In this document: one piece after another, positions 44,391-52,161 of the stretch
Layout of the letters: each line of letters begins with the position of its first letter
Position numbering within the stretch: position 1 is the first letter of the stretch
Source of the DNA: an uncultured Clostridia bacterium
Lineage (GTDB): Bacteria > Bacillota > Clostridia > TANB77 > CAG-508
DNA length: 64,000 bases
NCBI GenBank assembly: GCA_944392805.1
Contig: CALXXZ010000002.1
Location: 1 to 64,000, forward strand
Reading direction: 5' to 3'
Notes under the pieces: model-generated
What the model was told of the DNA's origin: nothing
The model's database searches: none
Seen by the model: only the letters and a program-made list of their open reading frames with translations
Position numbers and translations under genes: made by a program

Positions 44391-45065
44391 CTATTCGTAT
44401 CTTCTTCTACGTTTAGCTCTTTTTTCTTTTCGTTTTTTTGCTTTTTTATCTATTGTTTTTCTATTATCATCATTTTCTTCTGTTTCTTCATCCTCAGAAT
44501 CTTCATCATCTTCATCATCTTCGTCATCTTCATCATAATCATTTTTATCTTCTTTAAATGCTCTAAATTCTGTAAACATTATTATAGCAAGTGGTATTAC
44601 TATTAAAAAATACATTCCATACATATTGTTTATTATGCCATTTAAAAATGTTACTACTTGTAGTTTTGCTTGAACTACACCATATATCTGTTCTTCACTA
44701 ACTAATGGGTCTTCATCTTCATTTGCAATACCTTTTGTATGGAATTTTAATAATCCATCTTTTCCTTTTTCTATTCCTATTACTTGGTGGGTTATAAATT
44801 TGTCAGCATAACTTCCTACTTTTCCCATATATGTAACATCATCACCAATTTGAATATTTGTTTTTTCTTCTTCCTTAACTAATATTACATCTCCTACTTT
44901 ATATTTAGGTACCATACTTTCTGTTACTACAGTAAATATTCTATATCCTGCTAGTGACATATTATTGTTAGAAAATCTTTGTATCAATATTACGCCTATA
45001 ATAACTATTATTAATGCTGTTAATATAAATTTTATTACTGATATTACAAATTTAAATGTTTTCAT
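44391..45065 (-). CDS. SipW-type signal peptidase I (copy 2) with charged C-terminal tail
   Basis: 224 residues. Membrane helix about 8-29; catalytic Ser in TESMVPKY (S50) and His in THQVIGI (H93); the usual GDAN box is GIANEDEDPL. A second membrane helix about 148-165. The last about 50 residues are an odd cytoplasmic tail: first a run of Asp/Glu (DDEDDEDDEDSEDEE), then Lys/Arg (KKAKKRKEKRAKRRRR). Such a zwitterionic tail could interact with the basic N-termini of the substrates. Confidence 0.9.
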   Translation of the reverse strand: MKTFKFVISVIKFILTALIIVIIGVILIQRFSNNNMSLAGYRIFTVVTESMVPKYKVGDVILVKEEEKTNIQIGDDVTYMGKVGSYADKFITHQVIGIEKGKDGLLKFHTKGIANEDEDPLVSEEQIYGVVQAKLQVVTFLNGIINNMYGMYFLIVIPLAIIMFTEFRAFKEDKNDYDEDDEDDEDDEDSEDEETEENDDNRKTIDKKAKKRKEKRAKRRRRYE

Positions 45066-45076
45066 TTTTTCACCTT

Positions 45077-46180
45077 TTAAATGCTTACTTCATTGATTTT
45101 TTCAAAATATTTATCCATATATTTTCTAAATATTTTCTCAATGTCTTTTTTAGATGCCATTCTAACTTCTTTTACTTTGTCAAATTTGTCTCCTAGCTTT
45201 TCTTGTAATTGTTTTTTTGTCATTTCTGGATTCATTTCTATTATTTTATCAAGCATACTTGATAATGTTTTTTCTTTTGCTTTTTCAATATCTTCAGTAC
45301 TTGCTTTATTATTAATAGAATTTACTGTTAAATATTCTAATAAGAAAGTCTGGTCAATTAATTCTTTTAATTGACTTTTGTCTTGATAGTCCTTTTTTTC
45401 TTGTTCAGGCTCATTTTTATCAGCCATATGATCCATAATGTAATCCCATAATTTCATCGCATATTGGAAATTAACATTTTTTAATATTACGTTTGTCTTT
45501 TTTATTGGATTTGTAACAAATGCTACCCCTTCTTTATCTAATGCAAGATAAACTTCTGAATATTTTAATGCTTTTATGTCTGTTTCTATTTTCTTTATTC
45601 TTTCTTCATAGTTTGGATCCTTATTTAGTGAAGTATTAAGATCTGTATTTAATGTTATATTTACACTTACTTTTTCTTCTCCAACCATTGTTGTACTAGT
45701 ATAGTCTATTTTTTTGTTATCTTTAAGTCTAGGGTCTTTGTTTGTACTATCTTTTTTTAATCTTATAAATTGTTCCATATATGCGATTAATGTATATATG
45801 AATCTATTTTCATATGTATTAAATGTTTCTTCTTTGAATACATTTAATAATTTTGATGGTATTACATCTCCTGTGTCTTCATCTAAGTCTTGTATGAAGT
45901 TAGTATGTTTTGCTAAATGCTTTATTGTTTCTACTCCTACTTTTTTTGCTTGTTCTACTTTTATAATTTCTTCTTCTGTTGTAATAAATCTTTTAGGATT
46001 TCTAACTATTTTGTCAAGATATGGAAGTGTAAACTCAAACAAGTCTAACCATTTATCATCAAAGCTATCTCTAAAATAATCAGTTTGTACTCTCATGTTT
46101 GACTCAAGATTATTACCGAAGTCACTTACTTTACTATCATCTACTTGATGAACTAAATCATTTACATCTAATCCTGCCAT
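45077..46180 (-). CDS. DUF2357-type (McrC-associated) protein
   Basis: 367 residues from the ATG at 46178-46180 (AAGGAG site). Residues about 70-140 carry what I recognise as the DUF2357 signature: ...VGVETIKHLAKHTNFI, PSKLLNVFKEETFNTYENRF (the (N/D)TYENRF box at 121-127). In other bacteria DUF2357 proteins are partners of McrB-like AAA GTPases/ATPases, often fused to a PD-(D/E)XK nuclease; no such nuclease core is evident here, and the C-terminal part is helical (EDIEKAKEKTLSSMLDKIIE). It follows the McrB-like gene by 14 bp, so the pairing holds, but the role need not be DNA cleavage. Confidence 0.65.
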   Translation of the reverse strand: MAGLDVNDLVHQVDDSKVSDFGNNLESNMRVQTDYFRDSFDDKWLDLFEFTLPYLDKIVRNPKRFITTEEEIIKVEQAKKVGVETIKHLAKHTNFIQDLDEDTGDVIPSKLLNVFKEETFNTYENRFIYTLIAYMEQFIRLKKDSTNKDPRLKDNKKIDYTSTTMVGEEKVSVNITLNTDLNTSLNKDPNYEERIKKIETDIKALKYSEVYLALDKEGVAFVTNPIKKTNVILKNVNFQYAMKLWDYIMDHMADKNEPEQEKKDYQDKSQLKELIDQTFLLEYLTVNSINNKASTEDIEKAKEKTLSSMLDKIIEMNPEMTKKQLQEKLGDKFDKVKEVRMASKKDIEKIFRKYMDKYFEKINEVSI

Positions 46181-46194
46181 TATTTTTCTCCTTT

Positions 46195-47727
46195 TTATGC
46201 AGTTTTCTTTAACCTTAATAAATATTCTATACACTCAGCCATTGCATCTTTTCCAAATGTATCATTTAAGAATTTTATATATGGATCTATTTCATCTTTT
46301 ATTAGTGCCATGTTTAATTGTTCGAATTTTCTTAATATTTTTTTAGCTATAAAGTAATCAACACCTTCTATTTCTGTTCCTCCACATGCTACATATACAG
46401 GCACAAATTTTTTCATATGTGCTACGATACGGTTACCAAATGCTATACGGAAATGTGCTATTACATAGTCATCCATTTTTTCTATTTTATTTAATGTATC
46501 TTGTGATATTGCATATGTTTCCATTGCTTCTGAAAATATTCTGTCTAAATATGAATAGTTTACATTCATAGCATCTTTTTCTTCTGGCACAAATACTTGT
46601 CCTTTATCATTTATGTCTATAGGCATAGCTCTATCATATACCTTATCTGTTACAGCAAATGTAGAGTCGTCGTTATTGATTGTACCTATGTACCACATAT
46701 TTGCAGGTACTTGTATTTTTCCAAACATCAATTTTTTAGGGTCTGTTGGCCAACTGTTTGGTACAACCTCTATTACCCATTCTTTTTTGTTTGGCATTTC
46801 TAGTATTGATAACATTTCTGCGAAATAGTACTCAACACGTGATAAGTTCATCTCGTCTAGTATTATTGTGTATATATCATCTGTATAGTTTGCTATATAC
46901 ATTTCTTTTAATATGTCTGTTTCATTAAATTTTTTCGTAAATTCGTTGAAGTATCCGAAAAGGTCAGTTCTATCTCTCCATGATGGTTGTACTGATGCTA
47001 CACATGAGTCATGTTTTAAGAATTTTCCCCATGCATATGCAAGTGATGTTTTACCTGTACCAGAGATACCTTGTAAAATTACTAATTTTGTTGATGCCAT
47101 TCCTGCTATAAATATTCTCATCATTTTTTCTTTATAATATAATTTTAATTTTGATGCTGCAAAATTTCTAAAATGTGCACAAAATTCTGGTAAGTCAAAT
47201 GAGTTATTGTAATTTTGTATCTTATAATTTGCATATTCCATATCTATTAATGACAATTTTGCAAAACGTTGGGTTGTTGCTGGGTCGACTTCTTCTCCTT
47301 CTTCTCCATTTCCTTGAGGATTTTCTTCATCTAATTCTGATGGCTTTAATCCTAATTGTGATACTTTCATCGCTAATATTTCATCTTTTTCTTTTGACAA
47401 TTTTACTACTTTTTTATTTAGTGTTGCTACTTCATCTAGTAATGCTTCTTGGTCTATTACTGGTTTTCTTAGTTTAGTATATTTTCTTACAACAAATAGT
47501 ACTAAAAATACTATTAATCCTAAAAATATTACTACAAATAATATTGATAATATTGCCATAACCCATTCAGGTGCTGAGAAATCTGCATAATAGTTTCTAA
47601 ATACTTCTACATATTGTTGGACATTAAACATTTGCTTAATACCGTCTATTAAGCCTCTAAATATCATCAATATTCCTGAAACTGTTTGATTTATAAATTC
47701 ATATAAAAATCTTACAAATGTATCCAT
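46195..47727 (-). CDS. Membrane-anchored McrB-like AAA+ ATPase
   Basis: 510 residues from the ATG at 47725-47727. N-terminal about 80 residues contain amphipathic and membrane helices (about 54-80, VMAILSILFVVIFLGLIVFL), then a coiled coil (about 92-125) and linker. AAA+ core: Walker A GISGTGKTSLA (220-230), Walker B TIILDEMNLSRVEYYFAEML (from 287), sensor 1 YIGTINNDDSTF (347-358), DKVYDRAMPID. The LDEMN and GTxNxxD combination is typical of the McrB/dynein-related AAA_5 branch. It probably forms a membrane-tied hexamer working with the DUF2357 protein. It starts 8 bp after the gene upstream. Confidence 0.82.
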   Translation of the reverse strand: MDTFVRFLYEFINQTVSGILMIFRGLIDGIKQMFNVQQYVEVFRNYYADFSAPEWVMAILSILFVVIFLGLIVFLVLFVVRKYTKLRKPVIDQEALLDEVATLNKKVVKLSKEKDEILAMKVSQLGLKPSELDEENPQGNGEEGEEVDPATTQRFAKLSLIDMEYANYKIQNYNNSFDLPEFCAHFRNFAASKLKLYYKEKMMRIFIAGMASTKLVILQGISGTGKTSLAYAWGKFLKHDSCVASVQPSWRDRTDLFGYFNEFTKKFNETDILKEMYIANYTDDIYTIILDEMNLSRVEYYFAEMLSILEMPNKKEWVIEVVPNSWPTDPKKLMFGKIQVPANMWYIGTINNDDSTFAVTDKVYDRAMPIDINDKGQVFVPEEKDAMNVNYSYLDRIFSEAMETYAISQDTLNKIEKMDDYVIAHFRIAFGNRIVAHMKKFVPVYVACGGTEIEGVDYFIAKKILRKFEQLNMALIKDEIDPYIKFLNDTFGKDAMAECIEYLLRLKKTA

Positions 47728-47734
47728 TGTACCC

Positions 47735-48748
47735 CTATCCTTCATCTATTATTAAATTTTTTAATTCATCTGCATTTTCTTTAAATTCCTCGAAATATTC
47801 AAGTTTTTTACTTACTATTACATAATTAAATATTTCTAATTTTCTTATGTGTTCTCTGCTTATTATAAATGAGTCATCTATAATTATAGCAAATTTGTAT
47901 CCACTTTTCATTAATTCATATATTTCGTTTCTATGTATTATAAAATCTCTATATCTTATTTTTATTTTTATTTTTTCCTGTATTGATGGATCATTTATTA
48001 TTCGTAATATCTGATCTAGCTTTTTCCTTTTTTCAAATAATGTCATTGGAAATTCAACTAAATATTGAGTATTAAATTTTCCATCTAATATCATTCTTAT
48101 ATTATAAACTGTTAACATTAAATATTGTATTATTAGCTTGTCTTCATTTATTATATTTTCATTATATACGTCTGTTATCGCTCTATTGCTAAAAATATAT
48201 GGAAATTTAAAATTGTATTTTAAATCAACTTTATATACATCTTTGATTAGTGGATATTTTGTAATTACAAGTTCAAAATCATCTGATTCGAATTGTTTTA
48301 GATATTTTTCTTTTTTATCTCTAAATTCTTTTATCATTTTATAAAGATTGTCTCGTAATTCTCCATCTCTTTTCATTTCAAATTTAGTTATTCTTTTTTC
48401 ATACATTTCATTTATAAATTCTTTCCATTCTTTGTGTAATGGACGAACAAAATCTATGTAAAATATATATTGATATGTTTCTAACATATTTCTAATTATT
48501 GGATGATTTTCTTCATATTGATTGAATTCTAGTTTAGTTGCTGATTTTTGCAGTGCTGAATATATCCTTCTATAAAATACTCTTTGTTTTTCATTTCCTC
48601 CATAATTATTATATCTGGCATCTATATATGTTTCTATGAATTCATTTGATATGTTTTCATCATATTTTTCTTTGAAGAATTCTTTCATAAATTCTTTTAG
48701 AAATTTTTTTGTGTATTCTATATATTCTGCCATTATATTATATGTCAT
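47735..48748 (-). CDS. Unrecognised 337-residue soluble protein of the McrB-like module
   Basis: No membrane segment. N-terminal two thirds helical and charged (FLKEFMKEFFKEKYDENISN, MKRDGELRDNLYKMIKEFRD); C-terminal third with alternating strands: KIKIRYRDFIIHRNEIYELM, KSGYKFAIIIDDSFIISREH, NYVIVSKKLEYFEEFKE. That end has a faint likeness to the last part of EAL domains, too weak to name. GAGGTG site. 8 bp upstream of the AAA+ gene and 16 bp after an exported-protein gene, hence one operon; may be an adaptor for the ATPase. Confidence 0.65.
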   Translation of the reverse strand: MTYNIMAEYIEYTKKFLKEFMKEFFKEKYDENISNEFIETYIDARYNNYGGNEKQRVFYRRIYSALQKSATKLEFNQYEENHPIIRNMLETYQYIFYIDFVRPLHKEWKEFINEMYEKRITKFEMKRDGELRDNLYKMIKEFRDKKEKYLKQFESDDFELVITKYPLIKDVYKVDLKYNFKFPYIFSNRAITDVYNENIINEDKLIIQYLMLTVYNIRMILDGKFNTQYLVEFPMTLFEKRKKLDQILRIINDPSIQEKIKIKIRYRDFIIHRNEIYELMKSGYKFAIIIDDSFIISREHIRKLEIFNYVIVSKKLEYFEEFKENADELKNLIIDEG

Positions 48749-48764
48749 ATTTTCACCTCTTTTT

Positions 48765-49619
48765 TTAGTATGTTAATGTTACTACTGGTGGTTCATCACT
48801 TCCAGGTTCATGTGTATAGTTTTGCGATGGATCTATTTTATAAAATTTTACTGTTGTTGTTTGAAGTGTATCTACAAATGATGTTACTGAATTTACATAT
48901 GAATATCCATTTATTTGTGTTGTTGTTGTTTCTGTTGCTTTTAAATAATAGCTACTTGTCATGTCTAATAATATTATATTTGGATCAAATGACAATTTTA
49001 CATCTTTTCCAACATCTAGTGAATTAGTTATATTTACTTCTAGGTATGGACTATTTTCTGAGTCTATTATTTCATATGATATGTCTTCTGTACCTACTCC
49101 AACTATTAATTTTCCACTTAATGTCTTTTCATATGGTGATGTTGATTTTACTTCTATATCTACCCATGTTTTTTCTCCATTTGCTAATGCTTTTCCTCCT
49201 GCTGGATTTATCTTTATAGTGAAATAATCTTCATTTATTCCACCATTATCACTGCCTACTATTGTTCCTGTTGTTTTACTTATTTCACACTCTATGTTAT
49301 CAGAATGTGTATAGTTTACTGTATAATCTATATCTGTTTCTGCAAATACTAGGTCATTTTTTTTGCTATTTAAATTTATTGTTATTGTATATGTTTCTGC
49401 TCCTGACCAGTTATTTGCTATTTCAAATTCAGCATGGTCTGTTGTTAATTTATCACTATTAAAATAAAATCCTTTTGACCCTAAATAATAATCTTGTACT
49501 GCATTATATACATATTTTGATAAACTTGTCATTGTTGGCACAAGAATTGCTATTATTATCAGAATAATTAATAATGGTATTATTTTATTATTATTTTTTC
49601 TTCTTCTTCTCCTTGTCAT
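48765..49619 (-). CDS. Exported protein of the SipW cluster (SLSKY signal end)
   Basis: 284 residues. MTRRRRRKNNNK start, hydrophobic 13-29, then TSLSKYVYNA, a diverged form of the TYAKY cleavage end. The mature protein contains two beta domains: AEFEIANNWSGAETYTITIN...YTVNYTHSDNIECEISK and a second starting near 200; low aromatic, Thr-rich. Ends with an unstructured Pro-rich tail (HEPGSDEPPVVTLTY). Family not recognised; signal and neighbours put it among the SipW substrates. Confidence 0.7.
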   Translation of the reverse strand: MTRRRRRKNNNKIIPLLIILIIIAILVPTMTSLSKYVYNAVQDYYLGSKGFYFNSDKLTTDHAEFEIANNWSGAETYTITINLNSKKNDLVFAETDIDYTVNYTHSDNIECEISKTTGTIVGSDNGGINEDYFTIKINPAGGKALANGEKTWVDIEVKSTSPYEKTLSGKLIVGVGTEDISYEIIDSENSPYLEVNITNSLDVGKDVKLSFDPNIILLDMTSSYYLKATETTTTQINGYSYVNSVTSFVDTLQTTTVKFYKIDPSQNYTHEPGSDEPPVVTLTY

Positions 49620-49648
49620 TTGAACTTCCTTTTCTAATTTAATAATTA

Positions 49649-50209
49649 TTAAACAATTTGTTCAGAATTTATTGTAATTTCAACTGCTTCTATTATTCCC
49701 TGATACTCTACTGAGTTTAGCTCTTTTGGAAATGTAACTTCTAGTCTGTAATTATTTATTTCATCTTTTTCGAATCCAAATGTATTTTCACTTGATGTTA
49801 TTGTTTTAAAATATGTACCATGTTCATCTTGCGTAGTTTGGTAATCTTTAAATAAGTCTTCTGTTCCATCATTCATATATAAACTGTATGTTAATGGAAG
49901 GTTTGTTGTCATTCTTATTGCTATTGTATATTTTAGTGCTGTTTCTGTTCTATCAGTTCCATCATTATTTGCTATTGAAAAATTGTATATATATTTTTCG
50001 TCACTTGGAATCATTTCTTCTAATGCAATGGTTTCTGATATTTTTTGTTCTTTTAGCAAATAAAATGCTACATCTACATTTGCTTCTGATTTTCCTGATG
50101 AGCTATATCTTGCCAATGTTGCTTTTATGGTGAGCATTAGGACAATTGCTAATACAAATATTATTACTATTTTATTATAAAATTTGAATTTTCTTCTCCT
50201 TCTACTCAT
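49649..50209 (-). CDS. SipW-dependent exported protein (TLARY signal end)
   Basis: 186 residues. MSRRRRKFKFYNK start, hydrophobic 14-29, ATLARYSSSGKSEANVDVAF at the cleavage region; the motif A-R-Y-S-S-x followed by an A-x-V-D-V-A strand is common in TasA-like and camelysin-like proteins. The rest is a single beta sandwich ending EYQGIIEAVEITINSEQIV. Directly (14 bp) downstream of a SipW copy. Confidence 0.78.
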   Translation of the reverse strand: MSRRRRKFKFYNKIVIIFVLAIVLMLTIKATLARYSSSGKSEANVDVAFYLLKEQKISETIALEEMIPSDEKYIYNFSIANNDGTDRTETALKYTIAIRMTTNLPLTYSLYMNDGTEDLFKDYQTTQDEHGTYFKTITSSENTFGFEKDEINNYRLEVTFPKELNSVEYQGIIEAVEITINSEQIV

Positions 50210-50223
50210 TTTTATTCCTTTCG

Positions 50224-50730
50224 TTATTTTTGTTTTTCAGTTTTTTCTTTTGATATCGCTAATCCAATTAATACTAATGTTATAAATATACAAATTAAAA
50301 CATTTGGCTCTGTAAAGACTTTTGCCCAAATACCAACTCTTGGAAATACTGAAACAACTTTTCCTATTACTGCTTCTTTTGTGATTTTTTCATCTTCTGT
50401 GTTGTTTGCATCTCCTTTTGTTGTTATCTCTTCTCCATCTATCTCCATTATTCTATGTGTTATTAATTCATTGTCTTTTTTAAATGTTATTATGTCATTT
50501 TCTTTTACGTCTTTTGTTATTTTTACTAGTATTACATCATATACATTTAATGTTTTTGCCATACTTCCTGTTTTTACTTCAAATACTGTGTATCCAAAAA
50601 AGTTTGTATAGTCTTTATTCATTATTTCTAATTGTATATAGTTATATCCAACTACTAATACTATTAAAAATACAAATACTATTATTATATTTAGTATGAT
50701 ATGTGCTATTTTTTCAAATACTTTGTACAT
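50224..50730 (-). CDS. SipW-type signal peptidase I (copy 3)
   Basis: 168 residues, the minimal SipW length. Membrane helix about 10-30; Ser in KTGSMAKTL (S56), where the usual Pro after Met-Glu is replaced by AK; VYDVILVKI; His in THRIMEI (H92); TKGDANNTEDEKI box; second membrane helix about 144-160. Its ribosome site lies just next to hairpin copy D, which occupies the intercistronic gap to the preceding gene. Confidence 0.92.
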   Translation of the reverse strand: MYKVFEKIAHIILNIIIVFVFLIVLVVGYNYIQLEIMNKDYTNFFGYTVFEVKTGSMAKTLNVYDVILVKITKDVKENDIITFKKDNELITHRIMEIDGEEITTKGDANNTEDEKITKEAVIGKVVSVFPRVGIWAKVFTEPNVLICIFITLVLIGLAISKEKTEKQK

Positions 50731-50743
50731 TTTTAATCCTTTC

Positions 50744-50847
50744 TTAATAGATTTAAATATATAACTATTTCATAGCAAAACCATATCTGGGGCTTTCGTC
50801 GGGGGTCTTTGCTTAATTCAATAGTTATATATTTAAATCTCTATTAA
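50744..50847. repeat. GTCGGGGG hairpin, copy D (intercistronic, with changed arms)
   Basis: Outer arms ATTTAAATATATAACTATT pair with their exact inverse although the sequence differs from copies A-C; inner stem AGCAAA/TTTGCT; core GGGGCTTTCGTCGGGGGTCTT is kept. It lies inside an operon, 13 bp ahead of a SipW start, so it is transcribed and could set relative expression. Confidence 0.8.
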
Positions 50848-50848
50848 A

Positions 50849-51478
50849 TTAAGGATTATATTCTTCTATAGGTTCTCCCAAATATTGACTTGCTTTTACT
50901 TCTACTGGTATAGGTATTTGTATATCTTTTTGCAATCCTAATTCTGAGTCAGCTTCATCATTTGCACCTGTACCATCATCTTCCCATCCTAAATAGACTC
51001 TAATTGTATTTGTCTTTTTATTTTGTATGTCATCTAGACTCACTACACCTGTGTATGTACTTTCACCTGTTTTAACAATTCCATCTGTTGATTCTACATC
51101 ATCTACTACTTTTACTAATTTTGCAAAATAGATTGAATCTGTTAAGTCTAGTTGGTCAAAGTTTATTGATACATCATATCTTACTGCAACACTTGCTTCT
51201 GTTGCATCTATTTCTACATCAAAATATCCTAATAACCCTGGAGCAATTTTTCCTTCTAGTACATAATCATTCGAATTGTATGTTAATTCATTTATAGTAA
51301 ATTCTTCCACATCTTCTCCTGTTGATATGTTTGTTCCATTTACTTTTACTATCCATGCTCCTATGTTTTCTTCAACCATTCCTTCTGCTTCTGTATAATA
51401 TTTGGCATAAGCACTATTTATTTGATATAGCGTGATTATTAACATTATTAATGATGATAATATCCATATTTTTCTCAT
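50849..51478 (-). CDS. SipW-dependent exported TasA-like protein
   Basis: 209 residues. Signal: MRKIWIL, hydrophobic 4-20, INSAYAKYYTEAE (cleavage near residue 25). Beta sandwich with GAWIVKVNGTNIS, IAPGLLGYFDVEIDATEASV, SINFDQLDLTDS and TIRVYLGWEDDGTGANDEAD then SELGLQKDIQIPIPVEVKAS. Same architecture as 42924-43508; likely the CPF_0494-type alternate-signal family. Second gene of the operon starting at 51995. Confidence 0.83.
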   Translation of the reverse strand: MRKIWILSSLIMLIITLYQINSAYAKYYTEAEGMVEENIGAWIVKVNGTNISTGEDVEEFTINELTYNSNDYVLEGKIAPGLLGYFDVEIDATEASVAVRYDVSINFDQLDLTDSIYFAKLVKVVDDVESTDGIVKTGESTYTGVVSLDDIQNKKTNTIRVYLGWEDDGTGANDEADSELGLQKDIQIPIPVEVKASQYLGEPIEEYNP

Positions 51479-51494
51479 ATTTGTTTCCTTTGTT

Positions 51495-51995
51495 TTAATC
51501 TTTATTTCCTAATTCTACTATTACCTCAAAAATTTCATGTAAAAATGCTATTACTGATGGGAATATTATTAAAAATAAAAATCCCCATTTTGATTCTAAT
51601 ATACTTAGGATTTTTCCAACTTTACTATATACTTTCACATTTTCTTCGCTACCTATTACATCATCTTCTATTACTTGATGATTTCCGTCTAAAATATAAG
51701 TAGTACTTATTCCTTCGTATTCATTTATTTGATTTACTTCACCTAATTTTATATCTCTATCATTGTAAAAAAAGATTTTATCTCCAACTTCTATTTCATC
51801 TAATTTTTCTTTTTTGGCTATTACCAAATCTCCTTCTACATATTCTGGCTCTAGTGAATCATCAGTTATTAGTATTAATGTGTTGTTTCCAAATTCTGTT
51901 ACATTATATTCATTATAGTTTAACAAACATAATGTTACTGTTATTGCTATTATCACATATACTATAACTATCAGATTTACCAATGTTCTTTTCAT
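51495..51995 (-). CDS. SipW paralogue lacking the catalytic His (copy 4)
   Basis: 166 residues from ATG 51993-51995 (AGGAGG 8 nt upstream; a TTG three bases earlier is an alternative). Membrane helix about 6-26; Ser kept in TDDSLEPEYVEGDLVIAKK (about residue 47); GDKIFFYNDRD follows, but where the others have THRI this protein has LGEVNQI with no His, and GDANNT is replaced by DGNHQVI. The VGKILSILESKWGFLFLIIF end and second helix are normal. So it is probably inactive as a protease, or uses a different base. First gene of the operon under the promoter at 52028. Confidence 0.75.
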   Translation of the reverse strand: MKRTLVNLIVIVYVIIAITVTLCLLNYNEYNVTEFGNNTLILITDDSLEPEYVEGDLVIAKKEKLDEIEVGDKIFFYNDRDIKLGEVNQINEYEGISTTYILDGNHQVIEDDVIGSEENVKVYSKVGKILSILESKWGFLFLIIFPSVIAFLHEIFEVIVELGNKD

Positions 51996-52027
51996 CAAAA
52001 ATTCCTCCTACATAATATATCAATTCT

Positions 52028-52055
52028 ATTATATCAAATAAAAATAAAATTGCAA
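52028..52055 (-). promoter_or_regulatory. Promoter of the SipW-cluster operon
   Basis: Minus strand TTGCAA (52050-52055), 16-bp spacer, TATAAT (52028-52033), about 33 bp before the first start. This is the only good promoter I see for the run of genes from 51995 down to 43730. Confidence 0.65.
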
Positions 52056-52161
52056 TATTTTTGTCGAGTTTTTTTACTGTTAATTTTTACTGCAATTTTA
52101 TTTCTATTTTTTTATATTTTTATATTATATAGATTTTGTTTGACACACATTTTATTATTTT

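Noticed and set aside
45077..47727. Ordinary McrBC restriction system
   Set aside because: The ATPase is membrane-anchored, no PD-(D/E)XK nuclease or DNA-binding domain is visible in the partner, and no other defence gene is near. Kept as McrB-like only.
47735..48748. EAL-type phosphodiesterase end
   Set aside because: The SGYKFAIIIDDSF stretch recalls the DDFG region, but the EAL motif and other metal ligands are missing; likely coincidence.
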